NCBI GenBank assembly: GCA_964352715.1
Contig: CAYGSU010000001.1
Span: forward strand, 71,366-135,365
Reading direction: 5' to 3'
DNA from: JAVKBW01 sp964352715
Lineage (GTDB): Bacteria > Pseudomonadota > Alphaproteobacteria > UBA8366 > Aestuariispiraceae
Length of the DNA stretch: 64,000 bases
The notes beneath the pieces are model-generated. The model did no database searches, was not told where the DNA came from, and saw only the letters and a program-made list of their open reading frames with translations. Made by a program: the position numbers and the translations under genes. Positions 61,223 through 64,000 of this stretch are shown here, one piece after another (the first letter of the stretch is position 1; each line of letters begins with the position of its first letter).

Positions 61223-62887
61223 ATGAACGTTCTCGTTACTCATCCGACCAATAGGAACAATGGTGCTCCATATCATAAGCTTCCTGATGGGGCGTATGCT
61301 TGTGAAGAAGGTCAGTTGATTTGGATCTCCGTGACCGGAAAAGACTTTGCAGACGCCTATGTAGAGGGAATTCCGCAAGAAACACCTATGATCACGCGCG
61401 TTGCAGATGGCTACACAACTCGGTGGATATTTCAGCCAAGCACATATGCTGGACGTGCTCACTATCATATTCGATGTGGCAATGATTCGGTAACAATTGA
61501 ATTCGACATTGCTCCAGCAAAGGATAAGCTCGGCAAGGTGGCATTTTATGATCTTCTTGATGAACTGGAGACAATCGCCGCAGGTTTACCCTGGGGTATT
61601 TCACCTGGTCGGACTCGAGGCGCGCTCACGAAAAGGTCTGCAGTTGTTGCTGAGCCTTATGTGTTGGAGTCATTACTGCCTGAACTGCGTAGGTCGCTGA
61701 GGCTATTTGTCGAAGACCCTCTATACCGCACCAAGCAAGAGAGAGAAGTTCGGCGTATCAACATGACGCGTAAAACTGACGTCGAAACTTTGCGCAAACT
61801 GGCTCAGAAACCGCAAGCTCTAATCGCCTGGTCGGCTGCTAAGGGCTCCGACAATATTGCCCTTCCTGTTATCAAGCTAGATCAGTCGGTCACTGCGATT
61901 ACTACGGATCATCCTGTCACTCGTTACTTGTCTGGCTTGCTCATCAAATTAGAGAAAGAACTAAGGAATGTGGCAAGTTATTTAGAACGTATTCAACAAG
62001 GGGAAGAAGCAGGGCTAGCTAATCCTCCAACCCGGGCGTATTGCGAAGGCTTATCCGAAAAACTCACACCAGCAATCCAGATGGTTCGATCTGCGCTTAC
62101 ATCTTACCCGCTTGCTGGGGTCGAGCATGGTCCTTTAAACGAAAGCGCCGTTCAGGCACTTTTCGGACACCCGGCATCTTTGCGGTTGCACCGCATTGCC
62201 CGGAAGATGCTGAAGGTGGGGCTTGCCCCTGATAGGGAACAGAACGTTTTCGCAGGCCTTCGTGATACTTGGGAACTCTATGAGTTTTTGGTTCTGTATC
62301 GTCTAGCTGAATCTATTGCGTATCATTTGGGGCAAGACTGGACATGGCAAGTAACTCGTGCGCCAAGCCTTAGTTTTTTCTCCTCGGCAGCAGAAGCTGG
62401 AATCATCAGACTGGAAAACAAAAATGCTATTTTGGAACTTCGGACCCAACAGAATTTTTCGGCAAAGAAAAATGCCGGTCGCGAAGTGGGTTGCTATTCT
62501 TTGTCAGGACAACGAGCACCAGACTTTGTTTTAGGACTTTTTAATAGCAAGAGAGAATTACAGTCCTGGCTTGTTCTTGATGCTAAATACCGAACTCAAA
62601 AAAGTGCGGTGCGTGATAGTCTTTCGAAGCTTCATATTTACCGAGATGGTTTGCATTGGAATGGCATGAAACCAGCTGGTGGATTTGCGATTATACCAAG
62701 TCTCAAACCGAGTACAGAATTGTATGCTAGTGAAGAATACAGACAAGATTATCAATTTGGTGTTCTAGTTTGCCCTTTGCGCCCCGAGGAAGATTGGATA
62801 AAGCCCGTTTCCACATGGCTGGATGCTGAGCTAGAAAAACTGAGCAACCCGTCATTTGATTCTCATAGCGATGTTATGAGGCGATAG
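61223..62887 (+). CDS. McrC-like nuclease with DUF2357 domain
   Basis: 554 residues, starting 3 bases after the McrB-like stop. The N-terminal part includes a DUF2357-like region (to about residue 300), and the C-terminal part has a PD-(D/E)xK nuclease core with ADPFVLGL-type RAPDFVLGLFN (about 431) and LVLDAKYRT (about 450-458). The histidine- and lysine-bearing YR motif follows. It is the cleavage subunit of the McrBC-like pair. The DUF2357 form differs from classic E. coli McrC. Confidence 0.82.
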   Translation: MNVLVTHPTNRNNGAPYHKLPDGAYACEEGQLIWISVTGKDFADAYVEGIPQETPMITRVADGYTTRWIFQPSTYAGRAHYHIRCGNDSVTIEFDIAPAKDKLGKVAFYDLLDELETIAAGLPWGISPGRTRGALTKRSAVVAEPYVLESLLPELRRSLRLFVEDPLYRTKQEREVRRINMTRKTDVETLRKLAQKPQALIAWSAAKGSDNIALPVIKLDQSVTAITTDHPVTRYLSGLLIKLEKELRNVASYLERIQQGEEAGLANPPTRAYCEGLSEKLTPAIQMVRSALTSYPLAGVEHGPLNESAVQALFGHPASLRLHRIARKMLKVGLAPDREQNVFAGLRDTWELYEFLVLYRLAESIAYHLGQDWTWQVTRAPSLSFFSSAAEAGIIRLENKNAILELRTQQNFSAKKNAGREVGCYSLSGQRAPDFVLGLFNSKRELQSWLVLDAKYRTQKSAVRDSLSKLHIYRDGLHWNGMKPAGGFAIIPSLKPSTELYASEEYRQDYQFGVLVCPLRPEEDWIKPVSTWLDAELEKLSNPSFDSHSDVMRR

Positions 62888-62988
62888 TGATGCAACTTTG
62901 AACCAGGAATCACAGGATGAGCGACACGTGGTAGGCCCCTATCTTTGCGGGAATTCAGCCGCAGCAACCGAAAACATTGGAAATTAGT

Positions 62989-63816
62989 ATGAAGATTGAT
63001 GACGCTTCCAAGCCAGAGTTCAATTCGTGGGAAAGCTATCAAAAATTTGCATCGAGTGTAAAACACCGACGACGTTACGTCTATTCGGAAGAGGTTCGTG
63101 CCTTTCTCGAAACGGTGCTTGTAACTAATAGAGACAGGGACGTCCGTATCCCAAAAGGCACGATTTTCTACCGTGCTCAACGTGGCATTGAGTACCGCTC
63201 GCAAACGGATGAGGATGGCATAGAAATTGGGGAATATCCGGTTGGGTTTGGCAAAGAACGAATGAAGCCACGTAAGGATAAGTCTCTTGAGGGCCGCATC
63301 AATCCCGTAGGTATCACTGTGCTTTATCTTGCGACAACAGTTCAAACCGCCATTTCGGAAATTCGACCTTGGGTCGATGCTGCCGTATCTGTAGCACAAT
63401 TCAAAACTTTGAAGGATGTTAAGGCCATTGACCTTTCTCGTGGGCACGGAAAATTTTCGATAGAAGAGGTCATAGATGATTTGCTTAATGGCAAACAACC
63501 TGACGCAGATACAAAGGAGAAGGCTGTTTGGGTTGATATCGACAGCGCATTCTCGCGTCCTGTCACCTTGTCCGATGGCCCAACTGATTACGTTCCGACG
63601 CAGGTACTGGCCGAGTTATTTTCAGATGTGGGCTACGACGCCGTTGTCTACAAGAGTCACTTTGGCGACGACGGTTACAATATTGGATTGTTTAATGTTG
63701 CTGACGCTGAGGCTATAAACTGCGCTCCTTATCGTGTAGCAGAGATAGAAGTGAAATTCGAAGAGGCCGGTAACCGTTGGTACTCTATTAAGCACCTAGA
63801 TGAAGAGAAGAATTAA
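62989..63816 (+). CDS. RES-domain protein (probable NAD+-degrading toxin or effector)
   Basis: 275 residues from an ATG at 62989 (a TTG at 62977 is possible). The RES fold is supported by FYRAQRGIEYRS (about 59), GRINPVGITVLYLATTVQTAISEIRPW (cited as GRINPVGITVLYLATT and AISEIRPW, about 103-128), which hold the Arg and Glu of the R-E-S triad; the serine would be in QVLAELFSDVGYDAVVYKSHF (cited as VGYDAVVYKS, about 216-225). Characterised RES toxins degrade NAD+. No Xre-type antitoxin lies beside it. Placed at the end of a restriction cluster, it may be an abortive-infection effector. Confidence 0.75.
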   Translation: MKIDDASKPEFNSWESYQKFASSVKHRRRYVYSEEVRAFLETVLVTNRDRDVRIPKGTIFYRAQRGIEYRSQTDEDGIEIGEYPVGFGKERMKPRKDKSLEGRINPVGITVLYLATTVQTAISEIRPWVDAAVSVAQFKTLKDVKAIDLSRGHGKFSIEEVIDDLLNGKQPDADTKEKAVWVDIDSAFSRPVTLSDGPTDYVPTQVLAELFSDVGYDAVVYKSHFGDDGYNIGLFNVADAEAINCAPYRVAEIEVKFEEAGNRWYSIKHLDEEKN

Positions 63817-63891
63817 ATGAGCCAGATGTGATCTGACGTTTTATCAGTTGATGCTTCATTAATTTGTCCATGAGGTTATTTATCAGAAGCT

Positions 63892-63909
63892 GGGTACCAT
63901 GCGGGTACC
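63892..63909 (+). promoter_or_regulatory. Putative integrase arm-type sites, right
   Basis: GGGTACCATGCGGGTACC: two GGGTACC direct repeats with an 11-bp period, matching 16 of 18 bases of the pair at 37493. It lies about 50 bases inside the right attachment copy. Confidence 0.6.
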
Positions 63910-63922
63910 ATTTTCATATAAC

Positions 63923-63940
63923 AGTGAAACCAATATCACT
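63923..63940. repeat. Island palindrome beside the right attachment site
   Basis: AGTGAAACCAATATCACT, 18 bases before the tRNA 3' end. It has two mismatches in the arms relative to the perfect form. It is the eighth recognisable copy and lies at the very end of the island. Confidence 0.75.
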
Positions 63941-63957
63941 TAACCTATTGATTTTAT

Positions 63958-64000
63958 TGGCGCGCCCGACAGGATTCGAACCTGTGACCTCTGCCTTCGG
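63958..64000 (-). tRNA. tRNA-Arg(CCG), 3' part only; rest outside window
   Basis: On the minus strand the 43 bases give the anticodon-loop end CCGAA, the GGCAG stem strand, the T arm ACAGG-TTCGAAT-CCTGT, the acceptor strand CGGGCGC, a G discriminator and an encoded CCA. The anticodon CCG is inferred from the loop CTCCGAA, seen complete in the duplicate at 37340-37388. The intact gene should continue past 64000. It is the attachment site of the island at its right end. Confidence 0.88.

Larger units (their letters stand above)
37340..64000. mobile_element. tRNA-Arg(CCG)-integrated genomic island, right end at or just past the window edge
   Basis: The island is bounded by the 43-bp direct repeat of a tRNA-Arg 3' end. 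It has a tyrosine integrase next to the left copy, GGGTACC-repeat pairs inside both ends, an AlpA-like HTH gene, a serine recombinase, a reverse transcriptase, restriction genes and a metabolic cargo. Genes in its left and right arms are visibly more A/T-rich than the chromosome to the left. No conjugation or phage structural genes are seen, so it is an integrative, possibly mobilisable, element. The total length is about 26.6 kb. Confidence 0.9.

Overview
The window looks like a high-GC alphaproteobacterial chromosome, probably a marine or soil heterotroph of the Rhodospirillales/Rhodobacterales type. The basis is high-GC coding with long antisense shadow frames, TRAP transporters, SulP, DabAB, BKACE and several amidohydrolases; the genus cannot be told. 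The sequence is a draft assembly with two 100-N gaps. The gap at 24863-24962 is flanked by identical 55-bp ends. The gap at 16128-16227 interrupts a signalling gene.

Positions 1-37340 are ordinary chromosome with catabolic and transport modules: (i) a YtcJ-type amidohydrolase, a CocE/NonD hydrolase, a caspase-like protein and a DUF3750 protein; (ii) a carnitine-type module at 6478-13554 (acyl-CoA ligase, acyl-CoA dehydrogenase, BKACE, GlxA/CdhR-like regulator, L-carnitine dehydrogenase, CaiD-like hydratase); (iii) a SulP transporter and a receiver-EAL protein; (iv) a GntR-regulated module at 16958-24856 (PanB-like enzyme, two small membrane proteins, GntR regulator, DUF6166 protein, TRAP transporter, PhyH dioxygenase, fatty acid hydroxylase-fold protein), tied together by four copies of an operator-like CTGATATATTA motif; (v) an MFS transporter, the DabA-DabB inorganic carbon pump and a divergent LysR gene; (vi) an AraC regulator, an isochorismatase-like hydrolase, an exported amidohydrolase and an MFS-monooxygenase-like fusion.

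From 37340 to the window end lies a genomic island of about 26.6 kb inserted in the 3' end of a tRNA-Arg(CCG) gene. A 43-bp copy of the tRNA 3' end at 37340-37382 matches 63958-64000. Both ends carry paired GGGTACC repeats, and a tyrosine integrase sits just inside the left end. The tRNA's own terminator appears to be stranded outside the far end of the island.

The island has three parts. The left arm has the integrase, an unknown protein, an AlpA-like HTH protein and a stand-alone reverse transcriptase with YADN in place of YADD. The reverse transcriptase is followed by a perfect TATAAT and a short array of 18-bp near-palindromes (consensus AGTGAAAC-NN-GTTTCACT) with a 46-48 bp period. The middle is an amino-acid or amine catabolic cargo (LysR, dimethylglycine dehydrogenase-like, HisD-like, DegT-like, threonine synthase-like, orphan ABC binding protein, IclR). 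It is bounded on the other side by a second array of the same palindrome with the same 46-bp period. The right arm has a serine recombinase, a densely folded non-coding stretch, two small secreted proteins and a defence cluster: a large restriction-methylase fusion, a McrB-like AAA+ protein, a McrC-like DUF2357 nuclease and a RES-domain protein.

The most unusual candidate is the reverse transcriptase with its palindrome array. The same palindrome recurs within the reverse transcriptase gene, within the recombinase gene, at both cargo borders and beside the right attachment site.
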